In this document: positions 28,625-40,962 of the stretch, piece after piece | How positions within the stretch are numbered: position 1 is the first letter of the stretch | Layout of the letters: each line of letters opens with the position of its first letter | NCBI RefSeq assembly: GCF_000383675.1 | Contig: NZ_KB911820.1 | Location: forward strand, 1,054,001-1,118,000 | Reading direction: 5' to 3' | DNA from: Terracoccus sp. 273MFTsu3.1 | GTDB taxonomy: Bacteria > Actinomycetota > Actinomycetes > Actinomycetales > Dermatophilaceae | Length of the DNA stretch: 64,000 bases | Notes under the pieces: model-generated | Databases searched by the model: none | Seen by the model: only the letters and a program-made list of their open reading frames with translations | Told to the model about the DNA's origin: nothing | Made by a program: the position numbers and the translations under genes

Positions 28625-30813
28625 GAGGCCCCCTCCACGGCGTCGGACAGATGCGCCCCGCGGTGCGGCTGCGGTGCCACCTGACGGTAGACCGCGGCGA
28701 GCGATGCTGCCATCGTGTCGATGCCGAACCTCGTTCGCACCATGTCGCGGGCCTGCTCGGCCCTGGTGCCGGCATCCGGTTCCGCGGCGAGGTCGAGCGC
28801 GGCATGGGTGGCGCTCGCGAGGGCGGCGGCGGTAGACGTGTCGGTCAGGATGCCTGTCTTCCCGTGCGCGACGTAGGTCGCCGGGCCGCCACCGTCGGGC
28901 GCGACGACGACGAGCCCGACGGCCATCGCCTCGAGGATCGCGATGCCGAACTCCTCCTTGAGGCTCGCGCTGACGTAGACCCCGGGCGGCGCCGTGTCGC
29001 CCGGCCGTCCGCGCAGCCGCGCGAGCCACGCGATGGTCGTCGCGTTGGGGCGGTGCCCGGCCAGGAGGAGCCCCTGGTCGGCCGCCTCGCCGGGCGGCAC
29101 GACGGCGTCGATGCGGGCCAGCTCGGCGGCCTCCTCGGCGCTCGGGTGGTCGAGGTCGCCGCCCACGACGAGCAGGTTGCAGCGCTCGCACAGCCGGGCG
29201 TCCTCGCGCCAGGCCCGCACGAGGGTCGCCATCCCCTTGACGGGGTTGAGCCGACCCACCGACACGACGGTCGGCAGCGCCCGGCGGTCGTCGGGCAGGG
29301 TGTCGAGGAGGGCGTCGAGCTCGTCGAGGGCGGCCGCGACGCCGGACCCGCGGGGTCGTCCGGACCTGTCCAGCGCCTCACCGACGATGCGGTCGACACC
29401 TGCCACGTCGATGCCCTCGCCGACGACGTCGAGGCGCTCTCGCTGTGCCTCGACGTCGATCCCGAGGTAGCGCCGCAGGTCGTCGCCGACCCGGGGGCGT
29501 GGGAAGAGCACGAGGTGGGAGGCGCGAGCGGCGAGGTCGCGCAGCAGGTGGTCGCGGAACCACAGGTGCTCCTTGAGATCGGCCTCGCCGAACCGGGCCC
29601 GGGTCAGGGTCCCGGCGCGGTCCCGCGCGTCGATGAGGGCCTGGGGGTCGGGGGCGACGGTCAGCACGACGGGGATGCCGAGCTCGCCCGCCAACTCGGC
29701 GGCGGCCATGGACCCGACGTCGGCCATCCGCAGGTGGATCGCGTCGACACGGCCCGCGGCCCGGAGGACCCGGCGGATCCCGCGGCGCGCCGCGACTCGC
29801 GCCGGCCACGCCCGGGCCACTCCGAGAGGGCCGGACAGCGGCACCCTGGCGTAGTGGTGGCCGGTCGCTAGCAGCGAGGAGCCGGCGGGGGCTCCGGGTG
29901 CGGCGGACGGGCGCCCCGACGGGAACTGGGCCGGGTCGGGGCTGCCGCCCGACACGGTGATGACCCGAGACACCGCTGCCTCGCCGCGCAACAGGGCGTC
30001 CCCGAGGTGGACGAGCAGCGTGGCGATGCCACCGGTGTCGCCTTGGCCCGAGTGGTGCAGCCGCCCGTCGATGTCGGAGTGGAGGAAGAGCTGCACGACG
30101 GTCAGCCCGTCGGGGACGGGCGGCACGGGTGCCGGTCTCAGGTCGAAGAGGGCGAGCCGGGCGGTCTGGGCCAGAGGGCCGACCGTGCGGGCCAACGAGA
30201 CGAGGAGCGCCTCGGCGCTGTGGCCGGCCGCAGGTCCCTCGCCGAGGGCGGCCGTCGCAGCCGCGCGCACCGGGAGCACCTCGGTGTCGTCTGCCGCGAG
30301 AGCGATGAGCGCCGTCGTGGTCGCCGCTCCGGGCACCAGCCCCAGCGTCTCGGCCAGTCGCGCACGGCCGTCGTCGTCGGCCGATGCCGCCAGACCGGCC
30401 AGCACGGCCCCGCGCACGCGGTCCGGCTGCTGTGCCGCCCAGCTCTCGAGGGTGCGCTGGGCCAGCATTCCGGTGAAGCCGCCGTCGCGGCTCGCGTCGA
30501 CGAGGTGGGGCAGCGCGCCGTCGACCGGAGTCGTGTGCCGCAGCGCGTCGAGCGCGTGCTCGGCCACGTGGCGCCGTCCGTCCCGCGCCAGCTCCGCGAG
30601 CACCGGCGCCGCGGCGGGGTCGCCGCAGACGGCGAGCGCGTGGACGGCCGCGAGGGCGGTGAGGGGGTCGCCGGAGCGCGCCGCCGAGGTCAGGTCACCG
30701 AGGACGTCACCGCCGGACCGCGCAGTGACGTCGGCGAGCGTCGACGCCGCCCGCATGGCCTCGAGGAGGGTGGGAGCGGTCCGGACCATCTCGAGGGCGG
30801 AGCGGGGGTCCAT
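28621..30813 (-). CDS. GT4 glycosyltransferase with N-terminal HEAT-like repeats
   Basis: 730 residues. The first ~230 are Ala/Leu-rich helical repeats of HEAT type (for example DPLTALAAVHALAVCGDPAAAPVLAELA). The rest is a GT-B enzyme related to sucrose-phosphate-synthase-like GT4 proteins: HHSGQGDTGGIATLLVHLGDALL, SVGRLNPVKGMATLVRAW and ASLKEEFGIAILEAMA (EX7E). I place the start at the ATG at 30813 because an inverted repeat at 30849-30867 lies just upstream; an in-frame ATG at 30876 would put that repeat inside the gene. Such fusions are uncommon; the repeats may dock a partner or carrier. Confidence 0.82.
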   Translation of the reverse strand: MDPRSALEMVRTAPTLLEAMRAASTLADVTARSGGDVLGDLTSAARSGDPLTALAAVHALAVCGDPAAAPVLAELARDGRRHVAEHALDALRHTTPVDGALPHLVDASRDGGFTGMLAQRTLESWAAQQPDRVRGAVLAGLAASADDDGRARLAETLGLVPGAATTTALIALAADDTEVLPVRAAATAALGEGPAAGHSAEALLVSLARTVGPLAQTARLALFDLRPAPVPPVPDGLTVVQLFLHSDIDGRLHHSGQGDTGGIATLLVHLGDALLRGEAAVSRVITVSGGSPDPAQFPSGRPSAAPGAPAGSSLLATGHHYARVPLSGPLGVARAWPARVAARRGIRRVLRAAGRVDAIHLRMADVGSMAAAELAGELGIPVVLTVAPDPQALIDARDRAGTLTRARFGEADLKEHLWFRDHLLRDLAARASHLVLFPRPRVGDDLRRYLGIDVEAQRERLDVVGEGIDVAGVDRIVGEALDRSGRPRGSGVAAALDELDALLDTLPDDRRALPTVVSVGRLNPVKGMATLVRAWREDARLCERCNLLVVGGDLDHPSAEEAAELARIDAVVPPGEAADQGLLLAGHRPNATTIAWLARLRGRPGDTAPPGVYVSASLKEEFGIAILEAMAVGLVVVAPDGGGPATYVAHGKTGILTDTSTAAALASATHAALDLAAEPDAGTRAEQARDMVRTRFGIDTMAASLAAVYRQVAPQPHRGAHLSDAVEGAS

Positions 30814-30848
30814 GCTGCTGACCCTAGGTGCCTCACCGCGAAAGTGTG

Positions 30849-30867
30849 CAACCTTTGTCCAAGGTTG
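30849..30867 (-). promoter_or_regulatory. inverted repeat, candidate operator before the HEAT glycosyltransferase
   Basis: CAACCTT and AAGGTTG, a perfect 7-bp inverted repeat with a 5-base spacer, centred 45 bases before the ATG at 30813. The size suits a dimeric regulator; the neighbouring TrmB/LuxR-like regulator is one candidate. Confidence 0.4.
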
Positions 30868-30924
30868 GTCGACCATGCGGGGAAGCGTCGCCCACCTCGC
30901 CTGTCGGCGACGGTGGCCGTACAG

Positions 30925-31911
30925 CTACGGTCGCCGGAGCCAGCCCTTCTCGTGTGCCGCCCAACCGAGCTGGATGCGGCTATTGGCACCAGTGGCATCC
31001 ATGAGCGAACGGACGCGGCGCTGGACGGTGCGCAGGCCGACGTCGAGCTGCCTCGCGACCAGGACGTCGGAGGCGCCGGTGATGAGGAGCGAGAGCACCT
31101 GGAGGTCGGTCTCGTCCGGCCCCGGCGCCGTCTGGACGAGCTCGTCGCTCTCCGGCGAGGCGAAGTTGAGCGGCCAGGCTTCGCGCCAGACGAAGTCGAA
31201 CAGCGACAGGAGGGACTGGACGAGCCCCGTCGAGTGGATGACCAGGGCCGCCGGCTCCGGGGAGTCGGCATCGAGGGGAACCATCGCGGTGCGACGGTCG
31301 GCGATGACGAGCTTGGTCGGGACACGGTCGCTGATCCGGACCTCCTCGTCGCGGCGTATCACCGCCACGAGCTCGGTCTGCGACGTCTGCTCCAGCACGT
31401 CGCGCTCCAGCACGACCCGGTACCGGACGCCGCGGGCCGCCGCGATGTCCTCGGCCTGGTTCTCCGCCGCCGTCACGGCCGTCGGGTTGTCGGTGACGAG
31501 GACGCAGACCTCCTCGACGGCGCCCAGCTGCAGCTGGTGGAAGCGCTGACCGACTGCGCCGGCCCCGACGACCACCTCGACGAGATCGTGGACACTCCCC
31601 GCAGCATCGGTGCGGTGCGCCTCCGCCAGCCGGGCAGCCACGAGCTCAGCCTGATCGAGCTCGTGCCGGCGGTCGTTGAGGAGGGCACGCAGCGCGATTC
31701 CCGGCGGTGCCGCCACCCAGCGGCCGGGCGTGGCGGCCGACTGCGCCACCAGCCCCATGCGCTCCAGGCCGACGAGACTCTCCTCGACCTCCGCGCTCGA
31801 GAGCTGGCACCGATGGGTGAGGTCGTCGACGAACGTGCCACCCAGCCCGACGAGGGTGCGGTAGAGCGTGGACTCCGCCGGGCCGAGCCCCAGCGCGGCA
31901 AGCGCTTCCAC
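30925..31911 (-). CDS. TrmB/LuxR-type transcriptional regulator
   Basis: 328 residues from a GTG with AAGGAG five bases upstream, which decides the start over longer frames. N-terminal winged-helix of TrmB type (LGLGPAESTLYRTLVGLGG, then LSSAEVEESLVGLERMGLV), a ligand- or signal-domain in the middle, and a C-terminal LuxR-like helix-turn-helix (DLQVLSLLITGASDVLVARQLDVGLRTVQRRVRSLM). Proteins of this architecture often sit beside secreted proteases in actinobacteria. Divergent from the subtilisin gene, which it probably regulates; a palindrome at 31951-31966 lies between them. Confidence 0.8.
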   Translation of the reverse strand: MEALAALGLGPAESTLYRTLVGLGGTFVDDLTHRCQLSSAEVEESLVGLERMGLVAQSAATPGRWVAAPPGIALRALLNDRRHELDQAELVAARLAEAHRTDAAGSVHDLVEVVVGAGAVGQRFHQLQLGAVEEVCVLVTDNPTAVTAAENQAEDIAAARGVRYRVVLERDVLEQTSQTELVAVIRRDEEVRISDRVPTKLVIADRRTAMVPLDADSPEPAALVIHSTGLVQSLLSLFDFVWREAWPLNFASPESDELVQTAPGPDETDLQVLSLLITGASDVLVARQLDVGLRTVQRRVRSLMDATGANSRIQLGWAAHEKGWLRRP

Positions 31912-31950
31912 CGCTGCTCCTTCCGGTACGTCCGACGTCGTTCGGGCGGG

Positions 31951-31966
31951 TGGCGCACCTGCGCCA
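31951..31966 (-). promoter_or_regulatory. 16-bp palindrome between regulator and subtilisin genes
   Basis: TGGCGCA CC TGCGCCA, a perfect 7-bp inverted repeat with two spacer bases, 40 bases upstream of the regulator GTG. Position and symmetry suit an autoregulatory operator in the divergent promoter. A second hairpin (32030-32037 with 32048-32055, GGCGCCGG/CCGGCGCC) lies closer to the subtilisin gene. Confidence 0.4.
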
Positions 31967-32113
31967 TGACGCATAACCGCCGCAGGCACATTGTTCCTGA
32001 CGGTTCGCTCCTCGGGCACTGTGGCTCGCGGCGCCGGAATCCCACCCCCGGCGCCACCCTCACGCAGCGTGACCCGAACAGCGGGCTCGCGCCACACTCC
32101 CCGGAGGACCAGC

Positions 32114-35100
32114 ATGCGCCCCATCTGGCGTCACACCCTAGGGGTGGCAACGGTTGCCATCGTTGCCGCCACCGCGGCCGCCCCCACCTCGGCCTTCGGC
32201 CAGGACTCAGGTGCCACCCCCCGCCCGATCGTCGGATCGCCCGCTGCCCACGCGGAGAGCGACGCCCCCAAGACCGTCACCCTGATCACGGGCGACAAGG
32301 TCCTCGTCACGGGGGCAGGTACCAACGCGCCGATCGTCACCGTGCTGCCGCGCGAGGACGGCACGGTGCCGTCTGTCGAGACGCGACGCGTCGGCAAGGA
32401 CGTCTACGTCTATCCCGCCGATGCCGTGGACGCCCTGGCCTCGGGCAAGGTGGACGAGGAGCTCTTCAACGTGACCGGGCTCGTCGCCATGGGCTACGAC
32501 GACGCCAGCACCGACAGCGTGCCGGTCATCGCGCGCTACACCACCGACCTCAGCCGGGCCCGCTCGGCACCGGTCACCCCGAAGGGCGCGGCGAAGGGTC
32601 AGACGCTGCACTCGATCGACGGCATCGCGCTCAAGGCCGGCAAGGCGCAGGCCGCTCACTTCTTCGCCGACGCGACAGACCCGTCCACCGCGGCGGGTGC
32701 CAAGATCGAGAAGATCTGGCTCGACGCCAAGGCGTACGCCACCCTCGACCAGTCGACCCAGCAGGTCAACGCCGACAAGGCCTGGGCAGAGGGCCTCAAG
32801 GGGGCCGGCACGAAGGTCGCCGTCCTCGACACGGGCGCCGACGCCGAGCACCCTGACCTGCAGGGGCGGATCGTGGCGTCCATGGACTTCACCGGATCAG
32901 CGGGTGGAGCGCTGTCGGACGTGCACGGTCACGGCACGCACACCGCCTCCACCGTCGGCGGCTCCGGCGCGGCGAGCGAGGGCGTCGAGAAGGGCGTCGC
33001 GCCCGAGACCCAGCTGCTCATCGGCAAGGTGCTCGGTGACAACGGTGGTGGTTCCGACTCGATGATCATCGGCGGCATGGAGTGGGCGGTCTCGCAGGGG
33101 GCCGACGTCGTGTCCATGAGCCTGGGGAGCAACGGGGCGCCTGCCGCCTGCAATGACCCGATGTCGTCCGCTGCGCAGGAGCTCGCCACCACGAGCTCCA
33201 CGCTCTTCGTCATTGCGGCGGGCAACACGGGCTCGGCGAACAACACGGTCTCGGCTCCCGGCTGTGCGCCCGCCGTGCTGACGGTGGGCGCCGTGGACGG
33301 TCAGGACGTGCCGGCGTGGTTCTCCAGCCGCGGGCCCACCGCGGTCGACCACACCCTCAAGCCGGAGATCTCGGCGCCGGGCGTCGGCATCACCGCGGCG
33401 CGCTCAGGCGGGCGGGGCGACCACGCGTACGTCGCGATGTCAGGCACGTCGATGGCGACGCCGCACGTCGCCGGTGCCGCCGCCATCGTCAAGCAGACCC
33501 ACCCGACCTGGACCGGGCAGCAGCTCAAGGCGGCTCTCGTGTCGTCGGCGAGGTCCGATGTTCCCGGTGACGTCCGCGCGCAGGGCGCGGGTCGACTGGA
33601 TGTGATCGCCGCGGCGAAGGCCCCGGTCACGACCATGCCGGTGCAGGCCGGGACGTTCGCGTGGCCGCACACGAGCGCCCAGGTCACGACCATCGACCTT
33701 CCCTACACCAACGTCACCGACCAGCCGGTCACCCTCAAGCTGTCCGTCGCCGGTGTCACGGGTGACGACGGTTCGGCCGTCACGTCGACGCCGGCCGTCC
33801 TCGGAGCCTCGTCGGTGACCATCCCCGCTGGTGGCACCGTCAAGGTCCCGCTGAAGGTCGATCCGACCGCGAAGCTCACGGCCGCGCAGTACGGCGACGT
33901 CACGGGCCGCATCCTGGCCACCGGCGGCGCCAACGTGTCGACGCCCTTCTCGCTCTACGTCACTCCCCAGACGGTGCAGCTCACCGTCCGGATGAAGGAC
34001 CGCCTCGGTCAGCCCGCCAACCTGGGTTCGAGCGTCGACGTGGTCAACATCGACTCCATCAAGGCGCAGCGCGCCTTCAACAACGGCGCCGCGGAGCAGA
34101 CGTTCCAGGTGCGTCCCGGCACCTACTTCCTGTCGAGCTTCGTCAGGAGCCCGGACCCGACCTACCTGGCCGCCAACACCGTCGGCTCCATCGCCTACTT
34201 CGGCCGACCGGAGATCAAGATCACCGGCGACACGACCGTCGACTTCGACGCGACGAAGGCGCACCTGCTGTCGGTCAAGACGGACCGGCCCAGTGAGCCC
34301 AAGGCATCGGTCCTCTCGTTCTCCCGCACGTGGGACGACACGTGGATCCACGCCGGCTCCCTCAGCAGTGGTTCGACGACGACCGCCGTGTACGCCGACG
34401 TGCAGGGCAACCCCCAGCAGGGCACCTGGGAGTTCGGTGACTGGTCGCGCCGCTACGCGCCTGCCGTCGAGTCGCTCTCGGTCCTCGGCGGACCGGTGCT
34501 GCACCCGATCGCTGCGCCGAACGCGGTGCCCGGCCTCGACGGTGTCGGGACCGCCGACCTCGTCGACGGCGGCACCGGCTCGGTCTTCGACGCCTCCCGC
34601 ACGAGTGGCAAGGTCGTCCTCGTGAAGGTCAGCATCGACGGCATCTCGCCGTCGATGGTCAACCGAGCCCGTGCAGCCGGTGTCAAGGCGCTGCTCGCCT
34701 ACGCTCCCGCTCCCGGCAAATGGGTGCCCGTGACCGGCTACGCGCCCCTCGGCGTGGCCACATACTCCCTTCCGATGGCCGAGGGCGACCAGCTCCGGGC
34801 GCTTCTCGCTGCGGCTCCCGATGGTCAGGTGACGCTGTCCTGGAAGGCGACGGCCAGTAGCCCGTACGTCTACAACCTCGGCTTCACCCAGTCGACCCCG
34901 CTGACCGACGACAAGACGTTCGTCGCCCAGGACAAGAAGCTCGGCCGCACGGAGGCGGACTACAAGGGCATGGGTGTCGACACGCCGCTCCTGGACTACG
35001 TCTATGCCGGTCGTGACAACGGTGTCACCTTCGGTGTCTCCGCCTATGAGGCGGTCCACGTCGCGACCAAGCGCACCGAGTTCTACACCGACGGCGGCAC

Positions 35101-35890
35101 GAAGTGGCTGCACTACCTCACGTCGAGCTTCCCCTTCGGAGAGGCGATGACCGAGGCCTGGCGCAGCTACCCAGCCGGCAGCGTCCGCACCGACAGCTGG
35201 TACGGCGGCATCGTCGCCCCGGCTGCGATCAAGAACAACCAGGGTCTCGAGCAGCTGACCGCCGAGCGGCAGGGTGGCCTGATGGGCTTCGCCCCCCAGA
35301 TGTGGGGCGATGACTTCGGGCACGTGGCCAACCCCGGCAGCTTCGGTGACGAGGGCAACCTCACGCTGCGCCGCAACGGCGAGAAGATCGGCTACAGCTA
35401 TGACCCCTACGGCGTCTTCGAGGTCCCGGCCGAGGACTCGGCCTATGAGCTGGAGATGAACAGCGGCAAGTTCGGGGGGCCGGCGAGGCAGTGGGCCCGT
35501 TCAACCGAGGTCAAGACCACGTGGGGCTTCCGTTCCGCGCTCGATCCCGACACGTTCTCCGTCGGTCTCCCGCTGCTCTTCCCGCGCGTCGGCCTGCCCG
35601 AGGTGGGCAGCAAGACCCTCGCGGCCTCGGCCGGGCAGGTGCTCCCGATCCGGGTCACCGGTCACGGTGGCTACGCCCCGGGCGACATCCGCTCGGCGAA
35701 GTTCGCCTTCTCCTACGACGGTGGCACGACGTGGACGGATGCTCCGGTGTCCAACCGGGCCGGCGTCTGGAGCGCGGTCGTCGACCACACGGGGGCCAGC
35801 GGCAAGACGGTGGCCACGCGCGTCGAGATCGCCGACAGCAAGGGCGCAACCGTGACGCAGGTCGTCAAGGCCGCTTACGCGGTGCGCTGA
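32114..35890 (+). CDS. large secreted subtilisin-family (S8) serine protease
   Basis: 1258 residues from an ATG with GGAGG upstream. Signal peptide with Arg then a hydrophobic core and a TSAFG/Q-like cleavage site near residue 30. A ~200-residue propeptide-like region precedes the S8 domain with Asp239 (VAVLDTGAD), His273 (HGHGTHT), Asn371 (AAGNTG) and Ser446 (GTSMATPH). The rest (about 500-1258) is beta-rich, with a PA-like segment near 850-930. Probably an extracellular degradative protease. Divergent from the regulator gene and closed by a strong hairpin at 35914-35954. Confidence 0.92.
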   Translation: MRPIWRHTLGVATVAIVAATAAAPTSAFGQDSGATPRPIVGSPAAHAESDAPKTVTLITGDKVLVTGAGTNAPIVTVLPREDGTVPSVETRRVGKDVYVYPADAVDALASGKVDEELFNVTGLVAMGYDDASTDSVPVIARYTTDLSRARSAPVTPKGAAKGQTLHSIDGIALKAGKAQAAHFFADATDPSTAAGAKIEKIWLDAKAYATLDQSTQQVNADKAWAEGLKGAGTKVAVLDTGADAEHPDLQGRIVASMDFTGSAGGALSDVHGHGTHTASTVGGSGAASEGVEKGVAPETQLLIGKVLGDNGGGSDSMIIGGMEWAVSQGADVVSMSLGSNGAPAACNDPMSSAAQELATTSSTLFVIAAGNTGSANNTVSAPGCAPAVLTVGAVDGQDVPAWFSSRGPTAVDHTLKPEISAPGVGITAARSGGRGDHAYVAMSGTSMATPHVAGAAAIVKQTHPTWTGQQLKAALVSSARSDVPGDVRAQGAGRLDVIAAAKAPVTTMPVQAGTFAWPHTSAQVTTIDLPYTNVTDQPVTLKLSVAGVTGDDGSAVTSTPAVLGASSVTIPAGGTVKVPLKVDPTAKLTAAQYGDVTGRILATGGANVSTPFSLYVTPQTVQLTVRMKDRLGQPANLGSSVDVVNIDSIKAQRAFNNGAAEQTFQVRPGTYFLSSFVRSPDPTYLAANTVGSIAYFGRPEIKITGDTTVDFDATKAHLLSVKTDRPSEPKASVLSFSRTWDDTWIHAGSLSSGSTTTAVYADVQGNPQQGTWEFGDWSRRYAPAVESLSVLGGPVLHPIAAPNAVPGLDGVGTADLVDGGTGSVFDASRTSGKVVLVKVSIDGISPSMVNRARAAGVKALLAYAPAPGKWVPVTGYAPLGVATYSLPMAEGDQLRALLAAAPDGQVTLSWKATASSPYVYNLGFTQSTPLTDDKTFVAQDKKLGRTEADYKGMGVDTPLLDYVYAGRDNGVTFGVSAYEAVHVATKRTEFYTDGGTKWLHYLTSSFPFGEAMTEAWRSYPAGSVRTDSWYGGIVAPAAIKNNQGLEQLTAERQGGLMGFAPQMWGDDFGHVANPGSFGDEGNLTLRRNGEKIGYSYDPYGVFEVPAEDSAYELEMNSGKFGGPARQWARSTEVKTTWGFRSALDPDTFSVGLPLLFPRVGLPEVGSKTLAASAGQVLPIRVTGHGGYAPGDIRSAKFAFSYDGGTTWTDAPVSNRAGVWSAVVDHTGASGKTVATRVEIADSKGATVTQVVKAAYAVR

Positions 35891-35913
35891 CGAAGCGACA
35901 GAGGTAACAGCAT

Positions 35914-35954
35914 GGCGGATGCCGTCCCCTCCCCGGAGGAGGGCGGCATCCGCC
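35914..35954 (+). terminator. hairpin terminator after the subtilisin gene
   Basis: Perfect 11-bp stem, GGCGGATGCCG and CGGCATCCGCC, starting 23 bases after the stop codon; the loop is C/G-rich and can partly pair further. Confidence 0.75.
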
Positions 35955-36010
35955 GTCCGGCTCGGTGGGTGCCAGGGACGACGACACGTCTCGAACGTGG
36001 GCCCGAGCGG

Positions 36011-36083
36011 CGGCTTCGGGGGTGCTGGCCAGGGGCGGGGTCGAACCGCAGACCCTTCCGATATCCGGTCGGGCGCTCGTGAC
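36011..36083 (-). pseudogene. degenerate copy of the 3' part of tRNA-Phe
   Basis: About 70 bases that align with 36677-36748, covering the 3' half of tRNA-Phe plus ~12 bases beyond its 3' end. The T arm and acceptor strand (GGGGCGGGGTCGAACCGC) are kept, but the anticodon loop has lost U33, the CCA reads GCA, one base is inserted, and the D arm and 5' acceptor strand are absent. It cannot fold as a tRNA. With the intact gene it brackets the PPOX-family gene. Confidence 0.7.
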
Positions 36084-36148
36084 CCGGACGGCGGTCCCGG
36101 TTCGAGGTGGATCGGGCGCCTCCGCCTTGAGGGGCGCGGGCCCGCGCG

Positions 36149-36577
36149 TCACGCCTCGCCGGCGGCCCACCCGGTGACCTGGACAATGCGGCACACGAGC
36201 ACCCGGTGGAAGGGCTTGTCGGCGTACTGCGGCACCGCGCGGGCCAGCCGGTCCGCGAGGTCGTCGGTGAGCGAGGCCGGCGGGTCGGGCACGTGCTCGA
36301 GCTGGGCCCGGACCCACCACAGCCGCGACCAGTCCTCCGTCTCCCAGTGCTCGACGAGGAGGGACCCCCGGGGGTCGGCGGCCAGGTTGTCCTCGCGCTG
36401 CAGACGGGACGACGTCTTGGGCTTGACCGTGTCGATGGGAACACCGACGTGCCCGTCGTCGCTCACGGCATACACGACCGGCACGGGGTCGGGACCTCGC
36501 TCGGGGTGCAGGGTGCACAGCACGCCATGGACGTGCTCGCCCAGTCGGGACCTGGCCGTCGCCTCGCTCAACCTCAT
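36149..36577 (-). CDS. PPOX-class F420/flavin-dependent oxidoreductase (TIGR03668-like)
   Basis: 142 residues of the split-barrel pyridoxamine-oxidase-like fold: GVLCTLHPERGPDPVPVVYAV, then PRGSLLVEHWETEDWSRLWWVRAQ and the C-terminal FHRVLVCRIVQVTGW. This matches the actinobacterial family annotated as F420-dependent. Substrate unknown. GAGGAG lies nine bases before the ATG. The gene sits between tRNA-Phe and its degenerate copy, which would suit a small inserted segment. Confidence 0.82.
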   Translation of the reverse strand: MRLSEATARSRLGEHVHGVLCTLHPERGPDPVPVVYAVSDDGHVGVPIDTVKPKTSSRLQREDNLAADPRGSLLVEHWETEDWSRLWWVRAQLEHVPDPPASLTDDLADRLARAVPQYADKPFHRVLVCRIVQVTGWAAGEA

Positions 36578-36688
36578 CGCCAGCGCTCCTCATCGTCGGG
36601 TGGTGCCCAGAACGTCTGGTACCAGCCTCGCCCATCCCGGGAACGACGAAACCGCAGGCCACACGACGGGGACCTGCGGTTTCGGGGG

Positions 36689-36765
36689 TGGTGGCCAGGG
36701 GCGGGGTCGAACCGCCGACCTTCCGATTTTCAGTCGGACGCTCGTACCAACTGAGCTACCTGGCC
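36689..36765 (-). tRNA. tRNA-Phe (GAA)
   Basis: Reads GGCCAGGTAGCTCAG at the 5' end, anticodon loop CTGAAAA with GAA, T arm GGTTCGAACC, and acceptor strand CCTGGCC followed by discriminator A and encoded CCA. All four stems form. Confidence 0.95.
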
Positions 36766-36780
36766 GCGACAACGAGTGGA

Positions 36781-36811
36781 ACTATAGCCGACCCCTCGGG
36801 GCATCAGGCAA
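36781..36811 (-). promoter_or_regulatory. promoter of tRNA-Phe
   Basis: On the minus strand, TATAGT (36781-36786) lies 15 bases before the tRNA 5' end, with TTGCCT (36806-36811) 19 bases further upstream. The identical -10 also serves tRNA-Glu in this window. Confidence 0.6.
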
Positions 36812-37001
36812 ACCGCCCGCGGCTGGCGCATCGCGCGCGTGTGCGGGATCGTCGAGGGGTATGGGAAGGACGGCCGCCGGGGGCTCAGGCTCTGGACTGC
36901 GTGCTCCACTTGCCAACGAACGAGGCGATAGTGAAAGCTTCAAACACCCCGGGTCGTGAGAGGATGCCGCGACTCATCCATCCACCTGCAGGGGAGAGAC
37001 C

Positions 37002-37568
37002 ATGACCGACCACGGATCCGCCTTGAGCGGGGACTGGGACTTCGACCCGGCCCACACCCGTATCGGCTTCTCGGCCCGGCACGCGATGGTGACGACGGTG
37101 CGCGGCTCCTTCAACGACGTGACCGGCCGCCTCTACGCCGACCTCGACGACATGGCCAAGTCCTACGCCGAGGTCGTGCTCAAGGCCTCGAGCGTCGACA
37201 CCCGCAACCAGCAGCGTGACGACCACCTGCGCAGCGCGGACTTCTTCGACGTCGAGAAGTGGCCCGACATCCGCTTCGAGAGCACGCAGATCGAGGAGGT
37301 CGAGGAGAACGCCTACATGGTCTCCGGCAACCTGACGATCCGCGACGTCACCAAGCCCGTCACGATCCCGATCGAGCTCATCGGCGTGCAGACCGACGCC
37401 ATGGGTGCGCTGCGCGCCGGCTTCGAGGGCTCGCGCCGGATCAACCGACGCGACTTCGGCCTGGAGTGGAACATGCCGCTCGACGCCGGCGGCGTCCTCG
37501 TCTCCGAGAAGATCTCGCTCGAGTTCGAGATCTCCGCGGTCAAGCGCGGCACCGACCAGCAGGGCTGA
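37002..37568 (+). CDS. YceI-family lipocalin-like protein
   Basis: 188 residues without signal peptide. WDFDPAHTRIGFSARHAMVTTVRGSF and SADFFDVEKWPDIRFES then NLTIRDVTKPVTIPIEL are the YceI signature. The fold is a small beta barrel that binds polyisoprenoid-like molecules; the physiological role of cytosolic actinobacterial members is unknown, with links to stress response. GGGGAGAG precedes the ATG. An imperfect palindrome TGAA-AGC-TTCA at about 36932-36942 could be a MarR-type operator. Abuts the next gene tail to tail. Confidence 0.88.
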   Translation: MTDHGSALSGDWDFDPAHTRIGFSARHAMVTTVRGSFNDVTGRLYADLDDMAKSYAEVVLKASSVDTRNQQRDDHLRSADFFDVEKWPDIRFESTQIEEVEENAYMVSGNLTIRDVTKPVTIPIELIGVQTDAMGALRAGFEGSRRINRRDFGLEWNMPLDAGGVLVSEKISLEFEISAVKRGTDQQG

Positions 37569-40885
<3,317 letters not shown>

Positions 40886-40941
40886 CGTCGGGCGAGGACG
40901 CCTTGCGCTGGTGACGTGGCGGAGAGCGACGCCCTTCGTCC

Positions 40942-40960
40942 GCGACGGGCAGCCCGTCGC
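40942..40960. terminator. bidirectional hairpin between guaB1 and the lipoprotein gene
   Basis: GCGACGGG and CCCGTCGC, perfect 8-bp stem with a 3-base loop, between two convergent stop codons. Confidence 0.5.
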
Positions 40961-40962
40961 GC

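Noticed and set aside
33440-35323. Long minus-strand frame inside the subtilisin gene
   Set aside because: No recognisable domain and complete overlap with a signal-peptide-bearing S8 protease.
36011-36110. A second functional tRNA (anticodon position reads GGA)
   Set aside because: No D arm, no 5' acceptor strand, U33 lost; similarity is only to the 3' half of tRNA-Phe.
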